From assembly GCA_933228675.1 (NCBI GenBank), contig OW121743.1, positions 62,131,118 to 62,195,117 on the forward strand: a DNA stretch of 64,000 nucleotides, given 5' to 3'. Of the stretch, positions 23,801-35,064 are shown one piece after another. The stretch comes from Stomorhina lunata. Taxonomy: Eukaryota; Arthropoda; Insecta; Diptera; Rhiniidae. The notes under the pieces are model-generated. The model saw only the letters and a list, made by a program, of their open reading frames with translations, was not told the DNA's origin and searched no databases. Numbering within the stretch: the first letter of the stretch is position 1; each line of letters begins with the position of its first letter. Both the position numbers and the translations under genes were made by a program.

Positions 23801-25740
23801 TCAAAAATTTCCTATTTTTATAGGAAATTTTTCAAAAATTACCTATTTTTATAGGAAATTTTTTAAAAATTTCCTATTTTTATAGGAAATTTTTAAAAAA
23901 TTTCCTATTTTTATAGGAAATTTTTCAAAAATTTTATAGGAATTTTATAGGAAATTTTTCAAAAATTTCCTATTTTTATGGGAAATTATTCAAAAATTTC
24001 CTATTTTTATAATATAATTTTTGAAAAATTTCCTATTTTTCAAAAATTGCCTATTTTTATAGGAAATTTTTTAAAAACTTCCTATTTTTATAGGAAATTT
24101 TTCAAAAATTTCCTATTTTTATAGGAAATTTTTCAAAAATTTCCTATTTTTATAAGAAATTTTTCAAAAATTTCCTATTTTTATAGGAAATTTTTCAAAA
24201 ATTTCCTATTTTTATAGGAAATTATTCTAAAATTTCCTATTTTTATAATATAATTTTTGAAAAATTTCCTATTTTTCAAAAATTTCCTATTTTTGAAAAA
24301 TTTCCTATTTTTATAGGAAATTATTTAAAAATTTCCTATTTTTATAGGAAATTTTTCAAAAATTTCCTATTTTTATAGGAAATTTTTCAAAAGTTTCCTA
24401 TTTTTATAGGAAATTTTTCAAAAGTTTCCTATTTTCATAGGAAATTTTTCAAAAATTTCCTATTTTTATAGGAAATTTTTCAAAAATTTCCTATTTTTAT
24501 AGGAAATTTTTCAAAAATTTCCTATTTTTATAGGAAATTTTTCAAAAATTTCCTATTTTTATAGGAAATTTTTCAAAAATTTCCTATTTTTATAGGAAAT
24601 TTTTCAAAAATTTCCTATTTTTAAAGGAAATTTTTCAAAAATTTCCTATTTTTATAGGAAATTTTTCAAAAATTTCCTATTTTTATAGGAAATTTTTCAA
24701 AAATTTCCTATTTTTATAGGAAATTTTTCAAAAATTTCCTTTTTTTATAGGAAATTTTTCAAAAATTTCCTATTTTTATAGGAAATTTTTAAAAAATTTC
24801 CTATTTTTATAGGAAATTTTTCAAAAATTTTCTATTTTTATAGAAAATTTTTCAAAAATTTCCTATTTTATAGGAAATTTTTCAAAAATTTCCTGTTTTT
24901 ATAGGAAATTTGTCAAAAATTTCCTATTTTTATAGGAAATTTTTCAAAAATTTCCTTTTTTTATAGGAAATTTTTCAAAAATGTCCTATTTTTATAGGAA
25001 ATTTTTTAAAAATAGGAAATTTTTAAAAAATTTCCTATTTTTATAGCAAATTTTTCAAAAATTTCCTATTTTTGTAGGAAATTTTTCAAAAATTTCCTAT
25101 TTTTATAGGAAATTTTTCAAAAATTTCCTATTTTTATAGGAAAATTTTCAAAAATTTCCTATTTTTATAGGAAATTTTTCAAAAATTTCCTATTTTTATA
25201 GGAAATTTTTCAAAAATTTCCTATTTTTATAGGAAATTTTTCAAAAATTTCCTTTTTTTATAGGAAATTTTTCAAAAATTTCCTTTTTTTTTTAGGAAAT
25301 TTTTCAAAAATTTCCTATTTTTATAGGAAATTTTTCAAAAATTTTCTATTTTTATAGAAAATTTTTCAAAAATTTCCTATTTTATAGGAAATTTTTCAAA
25401 AATTTCCTGTTTTTATAGGAAATTTGTCAAAAATTTCCTATTTTTATAGGAAATTTTTCAAAAATTTCCTTTTTTTATAGGAAATTTTTCAAAAATGTCC
25501 TATTTTTATAGGAAATTTTTTAAAAATAGGAAATTTTTAAAAAATTTCCTATTTTTATAGCAAATTTTTCAAAAATTTCCTATTTTTGTAGGAAATTTTT
25601 TAAAAAATTTCCTATTTTTATAGCAAATTTTTCAAAAATTTCCTATTCTTATAGCAAATTTTTCAAAAATTTCTTATTTTTATATTATTTCTTATTTTTA
25701 TATTATTTTTATTTCTATAAGAAATATTTCGAAGATTTAC
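20900..25740 (+). repeat. 31-bp satellite array A7, largest and most homogeneous (forward orientation)
   Basis: About 150 forward-orientation family A units over 4.8 kb. From about 21240 to 22600 the units are nearly identical. Private variants form consecutive runs: TTTCCAATTTTTATAGG (22765-22870), GGAAACTTTTC (23150-23330) and GGAAATTATTC (23640-23720). A block containing ATTTTTATAATATAATTTTTG recurs three times near 23730, 24005 and 24235. A larger block marked by CCTGTTTTTATAGGAAATTTG recurs 514 bp apart (24891 and 25405). These nested periodicities show recent unequal exchange at several scales. Confidence 0.92.
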
Positions 25741-27082
25741 CATAAATTTAAATAAGTTTATTTGTAATAAAAATTTGACAGTACAGGGTTTTTTGTCGAA
25801 ATAAACATCATGTTATTTTCTTGAAAGTTTAAAATTTTGGTTTCTTAATTAAATTTCACTCCAACTAAAATCTAGGTTATAAACGTGTTTCAACAACTCA
25901 AGAAACATATGGTAGTTGAAAACAATATAGATTTCTATTTTAAAGCCAATAGAAATGATGAAAACTTTAAATGAATGTTGACACAAGCAGCTTCTTTTTT
26001 CCAAAATCATAATTTGCTAAAACAATTGAAACCGAAAATATAAAATGCATCTTAACCAAATGTCAGCATAGACTATTTAATGCCAGACAAATATATCTTG
26101 TCTCTATCAACAACCAACACCACCACAACGACAGCAATAACAGCAATAAAAAAGGGAAAACAAAAGAAAATTTTTGGGAAAACATGTACCATCAGAAACA
26201 GTAATCCAACATTTATGAGTCCAATATTTTGTAAATACATCAGATACACATGCAGCCAAAGACTATGAATGAACATGTGAGAAGGAATAAATGAATTTAA
26301 CATTTTGTGGTTAACATTCACTTACACTATGATAACATTCTACTGAAGGCTTACAAACAGGAACAAACACACACAAACACTGATGCATCCCTCCACACAT
26401 ATGAATTCATGCATTCAATACATACATACATGTAACCAAAAAACAAGGATAAGTAGCCAGTTAATATCTTAAACTAAGCAGTCTGTTATTGTGAGTACAT
26501 TTCTCGGACTAAAACTGGGATTATTACGAAAAAAAGAGGCTAAAGCTAAACGAAAACATAAAAACAATAGAAATGAAAAGTAAAAGGATCCTCTTACTCC
26601 AGCCTAGATATAAAATCAGACTTTATCTCTGGAACGTATTTGCAATATATGAGAGTTCCTGTATGACTGTAAACGTTTGTACGTGTATGTTTTAGTCTAT
26701 AAAAGGTAATTCATTACAATAATCCTACCGAATAAGCAATAAAAATCGAATGTTTCCACTTGTAATCGAGTCTATTTTGTTAAGGCCAATGTTTATGTAC
26801 ATGCGGCTTTGGGAGAATGATGGGGTTTTTTTGTTTTTGGAAGGAAACTTAAACTGGCGTAAATCTATAAGAATTTTAGTAAAGCCCGGAAAATACAGGG
26901 TGTTTTAAAAGTTGTTGTTTAGGTAAAAAACGGTAGAATTTTTTGAAAAAGTTTACAAAACTTTTCCATATTTTTAAAAGTTTAGTTTTAAAAATATCCA
27001 AAAATTTATTGTATTTAAAGAAAATTTCAATGACTTGAATTCTGTGAAAATATTTACAAAATTTTTTTAACTTTTACTGATT
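25741..27082. other. unique intron 3 sequence
   Basis: Mostly unique, with CA-rich stretches near 26100-26150 and 26360-26400. The short open frames on both strands at 26073-26321 overlap each other and have no recognisable domain. Confidence 0.6.
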
Positions 27083-27105
27083 ATATATCCTTCACCACCA
27101 CTGAT

Positions 27106-28510
27106 TTTTATACCCTTCACCACCATAGGTGGAAAGGGTATTATACGTTTGTGCTGATGTATGTAACGCATAGAAATAGGCCCACCTTTTAGTATACCAA
27201 TAGGCTTAGAATCACTTTCTGAGTCGGTTTGACCCCCATGTAAACAATGTAATCAAAGTACAGGTCGCAATTCTAAACATAATTTGATGAAATTTGGCAG
27301 AGATCATTTTTTGATAGTGGGGCCATGGCTATTGAAATTCGTCAAAATAGGTCCATTATTTATGGTACCTCCCATAGCTCCCTCTTCCCGGAATTTATAT
27401 TTTTGCCAAAAATATCAAAAGTTTTTTATTGAAATACTGTTTATGTAAAATAAAATCACTGTACCAAATTTTGTTAAAATCGGTCCACATTTGATCAAAG
27501 CTCCCATACAAACGCTTCTGTCAAAACTCACTAAATGAGACAGATATCACTAAACGCTCGTAAATCAAAAGATCACTCAGAATATTATATAAGTAAAATT
27601 AACTTAAAATGTAATTTGAAATTAATGAATATTCATTTAAAAACCGGTCAACTGATTTTTCAATCAAATTCAATAAATATTTCATTTAAATTTAACTGAC
27701 AAATATTTAAACTACATTTTCAGTTTTAAAAACGGAATATTCAGTTGTTTTCAAAAAAATTATTGACAAAAATTTAAACTACATTTTTAGTATAAAAAAC
27801 GGAAATTTTCATTTATTTTTAAAAAATTGAATGGTAAAAAACTACGTAAAATTTCCATAAAACGGGCAATTTTCATTTGTTTTTATAATTAACGTAATAT
27901 AAAAGACGAAACCTTAAAAAGGGTATATCCTTTGAGGCATCAAAAAACCAAACAGACAAAACAAAGTTTGTTGTTTGCTTAGGCCATACCCCGTGATAGG
28001 CGGCCAGTATTATAAAAAGTTTCTTCAGTAGGCAAACCTAAGATACTTAAGGGAAAACAATAATTAAACAAATACGAATTATATTTGATACAATAATTGA
28101 AAAAATATACAAAAACTAAACAACTGATATTTTCAAATATTACGGATTTTCAGTATTTTTTTGTATATTGTTTTTTAAACAAATGTATAAATATGTTAAA
28201 AATCAATTTTCATATAAATTTAATTAAATATTCATTTGAAGACAACATAACCGAAAATTTCCTAAACAACGTGCAATCAGCAATAATTTCCTGAGTGATA
28301 ACAAGAATTTTGAGTTTATTTTTTGCACGCATACATTTTGCACATTTGATCCTAGCTCTCATATAAGTCCAAATGACTGAAATAGCTTAAATATATAAGT
28401 TTTGGGAAAATATATGTATGTATGATGTCAAATTTTAACAAATATTTGTATTTATGCAGAAAATGGAACACCTTTGACCTAAGTGGTAAAGGGTATGGTC
28501 GGGCTTGACA
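27106..28510 (+). repeat. dispersed repeat copy D1 (ATACCCTTCACC family), split by an insertion
   Basis: Starts ATACCCTTCACCACCATAGG and can be aligned by eye with the copies at 43503, 44334 and 54220. Collinearity breaks at 27573 and resumes at 28298, running to about 28510. The gap is filled by a 0.72-kb element with its own inverted ends. The family starts with ATACCCTTCACCAC, and its 3' part carries the inverse (GTGGTGAAGGGTAT in the best copies). It is therefore built with inverted ends, and it has no coding region. Confidence 0.8.
27574..28297. mobile_element. 0.72-kb non-autonomous element with CACTCAG ends inserted in copy D1
   Basis: Begins CACTCAG and ends CTGAGTG; beyond these 7 bp the ends stay similar (CACTCAGAATATTAT against CACTCAGGAAATTAT, reading inwards). 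The flanks AAAGAT and ATAAC rejoin into the uninterrupted sequence of paralogous copy D4 (AAAGATAATGAG). The target duplication is therefore AT, or GAT if the last G is counted as host. Inside are two imperfect ~80-bp direct repeats (27690-27850) and no credible protein. Superfamily not assigned; a short CACT- start with a 2-3 bp duplication loosely recalls CACTA-type elements. Confidence 0.7.
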
Positions 28511-29093
28511 ACATGTTTTTCTTAACACTAAATTTTTCCAAAAAAATTTCTCCAAAAATGTCTCTGTAGAAAATTTTCTCAAAAGTTAATTCTTTAAAAT
28601 TTTCGCTTTTTGTAAAAACTTGGAAAGCGACCTAGTAGGGGTTATAGACCTATGTGAGGATATACCAAAAACTTTTTTCAAAGTTTTCGTAACACGTGCA
28701 AAATTTCGAGATATTCACATAAAACACTCACATTTGAAGAGCGGTTATAAAATTTAAAACAGTTTTGAAAAGTCAATGGATCAAGCTTTTACAAGCTGTA
28801 TACATAAGGCTTATATTTTAAGAAATTAGGTAAGTTTTTATCAAAAGTTTTGCTTCTTCTTTAAATTTCTTTGCCATTTTTAAAATTCAAAAGCAATTTT
28901 TTAAACTATTTTATATAAAAACCTTTTTTTCCAAAAGTTATTTAACTTTTTTCCAATAGAAAACTATTACAAACAAAAAACTTTTTAAATTAATGTCTGG
29001 CCTAGTCGGTTTATGAAAATCCTAATAACTTTCAGGTTTTAAGTCTGATTTAAAAAAATGGAAAAATTAGGAACTGAATTCTCTTGTTATATT
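28511..29093. other. unique intron sequence
   Basis: AT-rich, no feature supported. Confidence 0.5.
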
Positions 29094-30196
29094 CAGGGAT
29101 GTCATAGAAACCAAGTCAGTTTTTAAATTTCTCGGTTTTGAAAACCAATACTGGTTATATTTGGTATCATGAAACCAAGTCGGTTTTGTTATTATTGGTT
29201 TTAAATCAAACAAAATGTTCGAATCAATTGTTTATTATTTCATTTGAAAATTTTTTGAAACATCAACAATGAAATAAAAAAATAAAATAAAAATTATTAA
29301 GGAAAATTATTTCAAGAAAAACTTTCAGATTTTTGCGATGTTTGTGGTATAGGTATAAAGAAAACGCTGCTATTTGGACAAATGAAGCTTGTATACCCCA
29401 ACATCATGAAATAACCGAATTGCGGACTGGAAAAAATGTAATCTACCTACACCAAGAAACAAACCACAGCCAATCAAAGGACGATTGTCACTTACATGCG
29501 ACATTCATTAAATTGCAAACAAATATGTTGATATGCATTTGCTTCACCAGTACCTCCACACAAAGAATATTCTAGCCTTACAATTTTCCCCATTTTTGAT
29601 ATTTTTTATGTTTGTCGATTTCAAAGACAAAAGACAAAAAGTACCAGAACTTGTTTTTATCTTATTATATGATAAAAAATGCTATGTAAACTTTTGACTC
29701 ATCTCTGTTTATTTGAAAGTTAAAGCTAAAAAGTACCAAAAATATTTTTTCTCTTTTTCTCCCCATTTTTCGAAAAGTACTTACACCTTGTACTGTTATT
29801 TGTTATTATTTTTGTAACTGATCTAAACTCGATTTCAATTTTGGTTCTATTGTTTTTAGTTTGGGAATTATAGCGTTATTGAATTTTCCCTTTTTTATCC
29901 CCCACAGGGCCAAATTTTCAAAAATCTGTTCTTAGTGGATCTTTAAATCGAAAAAGGCACCAGTTGGCCAGTTACGCCTTTGTTTTAAATTGATAGACCA
30001 ATTTTGAAACGAAATCTGTTAACTGTAAGTTGCTTGGTTTATTTCCAATACTAAACCAATAATTTTATTTTCTGTGACACATAAAACCAATAGAAAATGT
30101 AGCTCGAACATTAATATTGGAATTTATGACACCAAATTAATTTTTTTGTCGTTTTCAAAACCAATACCAATGAAATTGGTTTCCATGACACCCCTG
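29094..30196. mobile_element. TIR element with CAGGGRTGTC ends (hAT-like termini)
   Basis: The left end CAGGGATGTCATAGAAACCA and right end (reverse complement) CAGGGGTGTCATGGAAACCA match at 18 of 20 positions. CAGGGGTG-type ends are typical of hAT elements. Subterminal sequence on both sides is rich in AACCAAT or its complement. I do not see a convincing 8-bp target duplication; the flanking bases look inverted instead of direct. The short open frame at 29333-29575 has no domain I recognise. It is probably a decayed non-autonomous element. Confidence 0.6.
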
Positions 30197-30211
30197 AATA
30201 ATAACTGCATA

Positions 30212-31603
30212 TGGGCAAATCCGAAAAACATAAAACCAACGACAAAATTTTAAAACTGTCAAAATCACATATTTGTGTTTATGGAAAAATTAACCATATA
30301 TTGATCCTTTAGAATGTATAATGGATACAATTTTTAATTACTCTATTCGTAAATGGCAGCTCTTTATTTGCACCCATCTCGAATTTTTATAATTTTTTTT
30401 TAAATAATAGGTTTTTTACAAGCTCTTAAAAATCGGAAAAACATCCATTTAGGTATCAAGTTTCAGTATTGGCTCAAAGTCTGCTTAATTTTATATAATT
30501 AGACGTAAAAGGCTCCATCAAAAGCAATTAGAGTGATATAAATAACGTCAAGTGAAAAAGGGGCTCACAGTGTGTAGCGTCCTTCACAGAAATAAAGTTT
30601 TTTTTTTTAATTTGACTAGCGCAATTTTTCTTTTTTCTCCAATTGAACTTGGTACGTAAAGAGAACTTATAGTATGCTTTACATTAGGCTTAAAATATAT
30701 AGTTGTTAATATAGCATTTTACAGAATAATATGAATGGGAAAGTGTGTAACGTCCGTCACAGTATATATTTTTTACAAAATGATATTTATTAAATACAAT
30801 ATTTACTAACACATGTCTTTCTTATTCAGAAAGCAATAACACTATCTATATCCAAAGATTAAATTTTAGGTATTAGGTGTTAAATAAACATACAGTGGGG
30901 CAAATTTGATGCTTTTCAAATTTGATTTTTTTTTTTTGGGACACTCTAACAGCTAGCCACTGCATTCTTTCGACGAAAAATAAGACGTAAAAAGTGAAAA
31001 ACTTTAAAAAAAATATATGCATGTAGCCGTTTTATGAAATATTAAATTGTGCACCAAAATCGCATTTTAATCGCGAACATTAAAAGGAAGTAGATGAAAT
31101 TCGGGAACAAATAAAACCATTATTTTCACTGATTAATGAATCCTTAAAAAAATTAAATATGAATTTTTTCCTAATAAAAAACATTCAAGTAAAAACTGTT
31201 CCGACCGTCACATAGCGTCCGCAACAGTTCATTTATGGAGTTTTGGTCAAGCTGGAAACTTAAAAATATTTTTTAAAAGCTGTTTTGTAATCATATGATT
31301 TTCCTCTATCTTCAATGTATTTACAATTTTTTTATTACTATGACCGATTTGATGAAAATTACAGAAACACGTGTTGGGAAAAAAAATCACTTCCATTTTT
31401 TGTAACGTCCGTCACAGCACTTTAAAAGCGGATAACTTTCTTCTCCAAAGCATGTATATAAATTAACAAATGTCATTCGATAGCATAATGGGCTAATATT
31501 CTCTGAAATCTGTGAAAAGGTATCTAATGTAGAACGACAATGGGATATATTCAAGTACAACGAAATCCGTACAAATGTATAGCCATCACGCAGGCTTTGT
31601 CCA
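30212..31603. mobile_element. TA-flanked TIR DNA transposon, copy 2
   Basis: Same family as 652-1733. It starts TGGGCAAATCCG, ends TTTGTCCA, and has TA on both sides (30210-30211, 31604-31605). Relative to copy 1 it carries roughly 300 extra bases around 30970-31270. Copies of the GTAGCGTCCGTCACAG motif occur near 30576, 30748, 31210 and 31400, with a worn copy near 31580. The extra segment also carries the motif, so it is more likely ancestral element sequence lost from copy 1 than a foreign insertion. Confidence 0.75.
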
Positions 31604-31829
31604 TATAGAATGGATTATGGAATTTTAAAAGAATTTTTGTGATTTTTCAAAAAAAAATACTTTTTTTTTTTTGCAAACAAAAAAATTTATTTACAAAACG
31701 AATGTTCGGCTTAATAAGATTATTAGTTTTCGAATTACGGGTTTTTTTACTTAGTTCAACAAAATAAAAAGATTTCGAGATACGAGAATAATTACTGAGC
31801 AACCTCCTTAATTTTTTTTATAAAGCTAT
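31604..31829. other. short unique spacer
   Basis: AT-rich sequence between the transposon and a fold-back; nothing recognised. Confidence 0.4.
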
Positions 31830-32070
31830 CAGGTATGTGATGGAAATCGATCGTTTTCAAATCGTTCGATTTCGGATATATTTTTGAGGTAATTTTCGGT
31901 TATTTTTTCAAAAAAAATCAAACCAAATGAAAGATAAAATATCAGTCGAAAGGATTCAATATTCTATCTTTCATTTGGTTTGAATTTTTTGGAAAAATAA
32001 CCAAAAATTACATCAAAAAAATATCTGAAATCGAACGATTTGAAAACGATCGATATCCATCACATACCTG
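31830..32070. repeat. 240-bp fold-back (long inverted repeat)
   Basis: Starts CAGGTATGTGATGGAAATCG and ends CGATATCCATCACATACCTG. The two halves are near-perfect reverse complements for about 105 bp each, meeting around 31950 with a loop of about 20 nt. Flanking TAT on the left and right may be a target duplication. It looks like a fold-back MITE inserted next to the 172-bp satellite. Confidence 0.8.
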
Positions 32071-32149
32071 TATATCTCAAAAACTATAGTTAACCAAGTT
32101 AAACGGTTAGCACAACTGAATTCTGCGAATTATCTTTATCCACAAGGTC

Positions 32150-33670
32150 ACCCTTTTGTCGGTTTTTTCAACTAGCACAGTGTAATCTATAACATACTTC
32201 AACGCAAAACTTTTTCGATTGATGAAAAGTTGGTTTAAACATTTAATGACTTATGTTTAACCTCTAAAATATCATATATGTTATTGTTGACACAAACCAT
32301 ATGTGACCCTTTTGTCGGTTTTTCCAACTAGCACAGTGTAATCTATAAAATTCAACTGTTTCCTCGTACTTCAATGCAAAACTTTTTCGATTGATAAAAA
32401 GTTGGTTTAAACATTTAATGACTTATGTTTAACCTCCAAAATATCATATATGTTATTGTTGACACAAACCATATGTGACCCTTTTGTCGTTTTTTCCAAC
32501 TAGCACAGTGTAATCTATAAAATTCAACTGTTTCCTCGTACTTCAACGCAAAACTTTTTCGATTGATAAAAAGTTGGTTTAAACATTTAATGACTTATGT
32601 TTAACCTCCAAAACATCATATATGTTATTGTTGAGACAAACCATATGTGAACCTTTTGTCGGTTTTTCCAACTAGCACAGTGTAATCTATAAAATTCAAC
32701 TGTTTCCTCGTACTTCAACGCAAAACTTTTTCGATTGATAAAAAGTTGGTTTAAACATTTAATGACTTATGTTTAACCTCCAAAACATCATATATGTTAT
32801 TGTTGACACAAACCATATGTGACCCTTTTGTCGGTTTTTCCAACTAGCACAGTGTAATCTATAAAATTCAACTGTTTCCTCGTACTTCAACGCAAAACTT
32901 TTTCGATTGATAAAAAGTTGGTTTAAACATTTAATGACTTATGTTTAACCTCCAAAACATCATATATGTTATTGTTGACACAAACCATATGTGACCCTTT
33001 TGTCGGTTTTTCCAACTAGCACAGTGTATTCTATAAAATTCAACTGTTTCCTCGTACTTCAACGCAAAACTTTTTCGATTGATAAAAAGTTGGTTTAAAC
33101 ATTTAATGACTTATGTTTAACCTCTAAAATATCATATATGTTATTGTTGACACAAACCATATGTGACCCTTTTCCAACTAGCACAGTGTAATCTATAAAA
33201 TTTAACTGTTTCCTCGTACTTCAACGCAAAAGTTTTTCGATTGATAAAAAGTTGGTTTAAACATTTAATGACTTATGTTTAACCACCAAAATATCATATA
33301 TGTTATTGTTGACACAAACCATATGTGACCCTTTTGTCGGTTTTTCCAACTAGCACAGTGTAATCTATATAATTCAACTGTTTTCTCGTACTTCAACGCA
33401 AAACTTTTTCGATTGATAAAAAGTTGGTTTAAACATTTAATGACTTATGTTTAACCTCCAAAACATTATATATGTTATTGTTGACACAAACCATATGTGA
33501 CCCTTTTGTCGGTTTTTCCAACTAGCACAGTGTAATCTATAAAATTCAACTGTTTCCTCGTACTTCAACGCAAAACTTTTTCGATTGATAAAAAGTTGGT
33601 TTAAACATTTAATGACTTATGTTTAACCTCTAAAATATCATATATGTTATTGTTGACACAAACCATATGT
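32150..33670. repeat. 172-bp satellite array, about 9 copies
   Basis: Successive copies of ATGTGACCCTTTTGTCGG start at 32301, 32473, 32645, 32817, 32989 and 33161, then 33323, 33495 and (truncated) 33667. The spacing is exactly 172 bp except for one 162-bp unit that has lost 10 bp. The first unit (from 32150) lacks about 16 bp. Copies differ by only a few substitutions (for example CAAAACATC/TAAAATATC), so the array is young. It has no coding potential. It is the only array here with a nucleosome-sized period and is unrelated to the 31-bp families. Confidence 0.92.
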
Positions 33671-34011
33671 GGATGTTATAAAAATATTATATTAACACAC
33701 ATATTTTCACTTGTTACGAAATTTCTATGTTAGAGAAAATATTTCAAAATTCATTCCTTTTTAAGTTTTTAGAAAATTTATCACAAATGTTAAACTTCGA
33801 CGAAAATTGTGCACAAAATTTCTTAGTTTTAAAAATTAGAGTCAATTTTTTATAAAAGTAAAATTCTCATTGAATTTTCTTGAAAGTAATTTTTTTTTTT
33901 AAATTTTACTATAGTGTATTGCACTTTATAAATTGTGTTTAAAGAAAATTGTTCTTATTCGAAATGTTACCCTTTGTTCTCTTATATGATTTAAAAATAT
34001 CAATGAATACC
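33671..34011. other. unique spacer
   Basis: AT-rich sequence between the 172-bp satellite and the next transposon; no feature seen. Confidence 0.5.
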
Positions 34012-34113
34012 TACCCAGCAAAACTTTGGTAATGGCAAGTACTCTGATAACTGGTTACCTTGTAAAGACTACAACATACCACCGAATAAATAATAAGTTA
34101 TAACAGAAGTACT

Positions 34114-34177
34114 TATTTGTAATTCAGATGGTAATTTAAACTGAATGGCCCCGGTTCAAATCCCACCAAGGGCAACA
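34114..34177 (+). ncRNA. degenerate tRNA-like module with A and B boxes
   Basis: TAATTCAGATGG (34120-34131) resembles a Pol III A box, and GGTTCAAATCC (34153-34163) is an exact B-box consensus. CCACCAAGGGCA and a T run follow. The A-to-B spacing is shorter than in a normal tRNA and no acceptor stem can be drawn, so this is a tRNA-derived pseudogene or SINE-like promoter, not a working tRNA. Confidence 0.5.
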
Positions 34178-34993
34178 ATTTTTTTAAGTTTTTTTTTATT
34201 AAGAGTCTTTTTAAATGATTTTTGAATTTTAAGAACTTAAATATTATCTTCTGTAAAAAAAATGTGTAAAACTAACTCACGTTAATGAAAAAATACCATC
34301 ATGAGTCAATTTTGATTATGTAGGGGATGTTGAATACCAAACACGACTCTAATTGGTCTTAACTTGGTAAGCCCAACTTATCTGGGTCATCCTTCATCTT
34401 AACTGTGGACACACACCTCCTCATAGTATCACCCGTGGAGCTAGTTTAACACCCATTAATATTGTGAGTTAACATGGTCCGAGAGTTGTCCCATAAGATC
34501 GATAAAAATGGGTTAGGATTACGGGCTAGGAACCCTCTCTTGAAAAAAAAAATACAATGAAGAGGATAAAATTAGAATTGAAATGTCCCACTACCTAGTA
34601 TTAAAAGAGAATGTCCGAAACTTCGATAGAAAGACCAAGTAGAGGAACATTTTTCAAAGCTTGGCCTATAAAATTGGAGAATATTCGTACAAGATCAAAA
34701 TCCATGGAATTCTAAAATATGCTCGGACTTTGACCTTAACAGGTTGTAACATTTAAGTAAGTAAGAGTCAATCTTATGTAAAAACTTATACAAAAAAGAA
34801 GATTTAAATTGTTTAAGTTTAAAAATAATTTTAAAAAAGTTTTAAAATAATTACAAAAAATTGTATAAAAATATTTTTCCAAAAATTACAACAAAGCAAA
34901 AAAAAAACAGGGAAAAACAAAGTTATTTTCACATGATTTTGGATCTAAAAATAAAAATTGTTTATAATAATTATAAGCTGCTAAGTTTTCAAC

Positions 34994-35064
34994 ATATGAA
35001 GTAGCTCAGTGAAAGAGTCTCTGCCTAGCAGTCGGAGGGTCTGGGTTCGAGCCCCCATGGGATC
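34994..35064 (+). ncRNA. tRNA-Ala(AGC)-like pseudogene
   Basis: TAGCTCAGTGAAAGAG (from 35002) resembles a D-arm/A box. CTAGCAG could be an anticodon loop with AGC, and the flanking stem pairs at about 4 of 5 positions. GGTTCGAGCCC (35044-35054) matches the B box. The 5' and 3' ends do not pair into an acceptor stem, so it is degenerate. The alanine identity rests on the loop only. Confidence 0.5.

Noticed and set aside
20900..25740. CRISPR-like array of evenly spaced palindromic repeats
   Set aside because: There are no unique spacers; repeat units are contiguous. The host is a eukaryote and no cas genes are present. It is a satellite.
29333..29575. 80-codon open frame as a transposase or zinc-finger piece
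   Set aside because: No motif survives inspection of the three plus-strand frames or the minus strand; only its position inside a TIR element is suggestive.
34994..35064. Functional tRNA-Ala gene
   Set aside because: D-arm, anticodon loop and B box are recognisable, but the acceptor ends do not pair and the T stem is imperfect.
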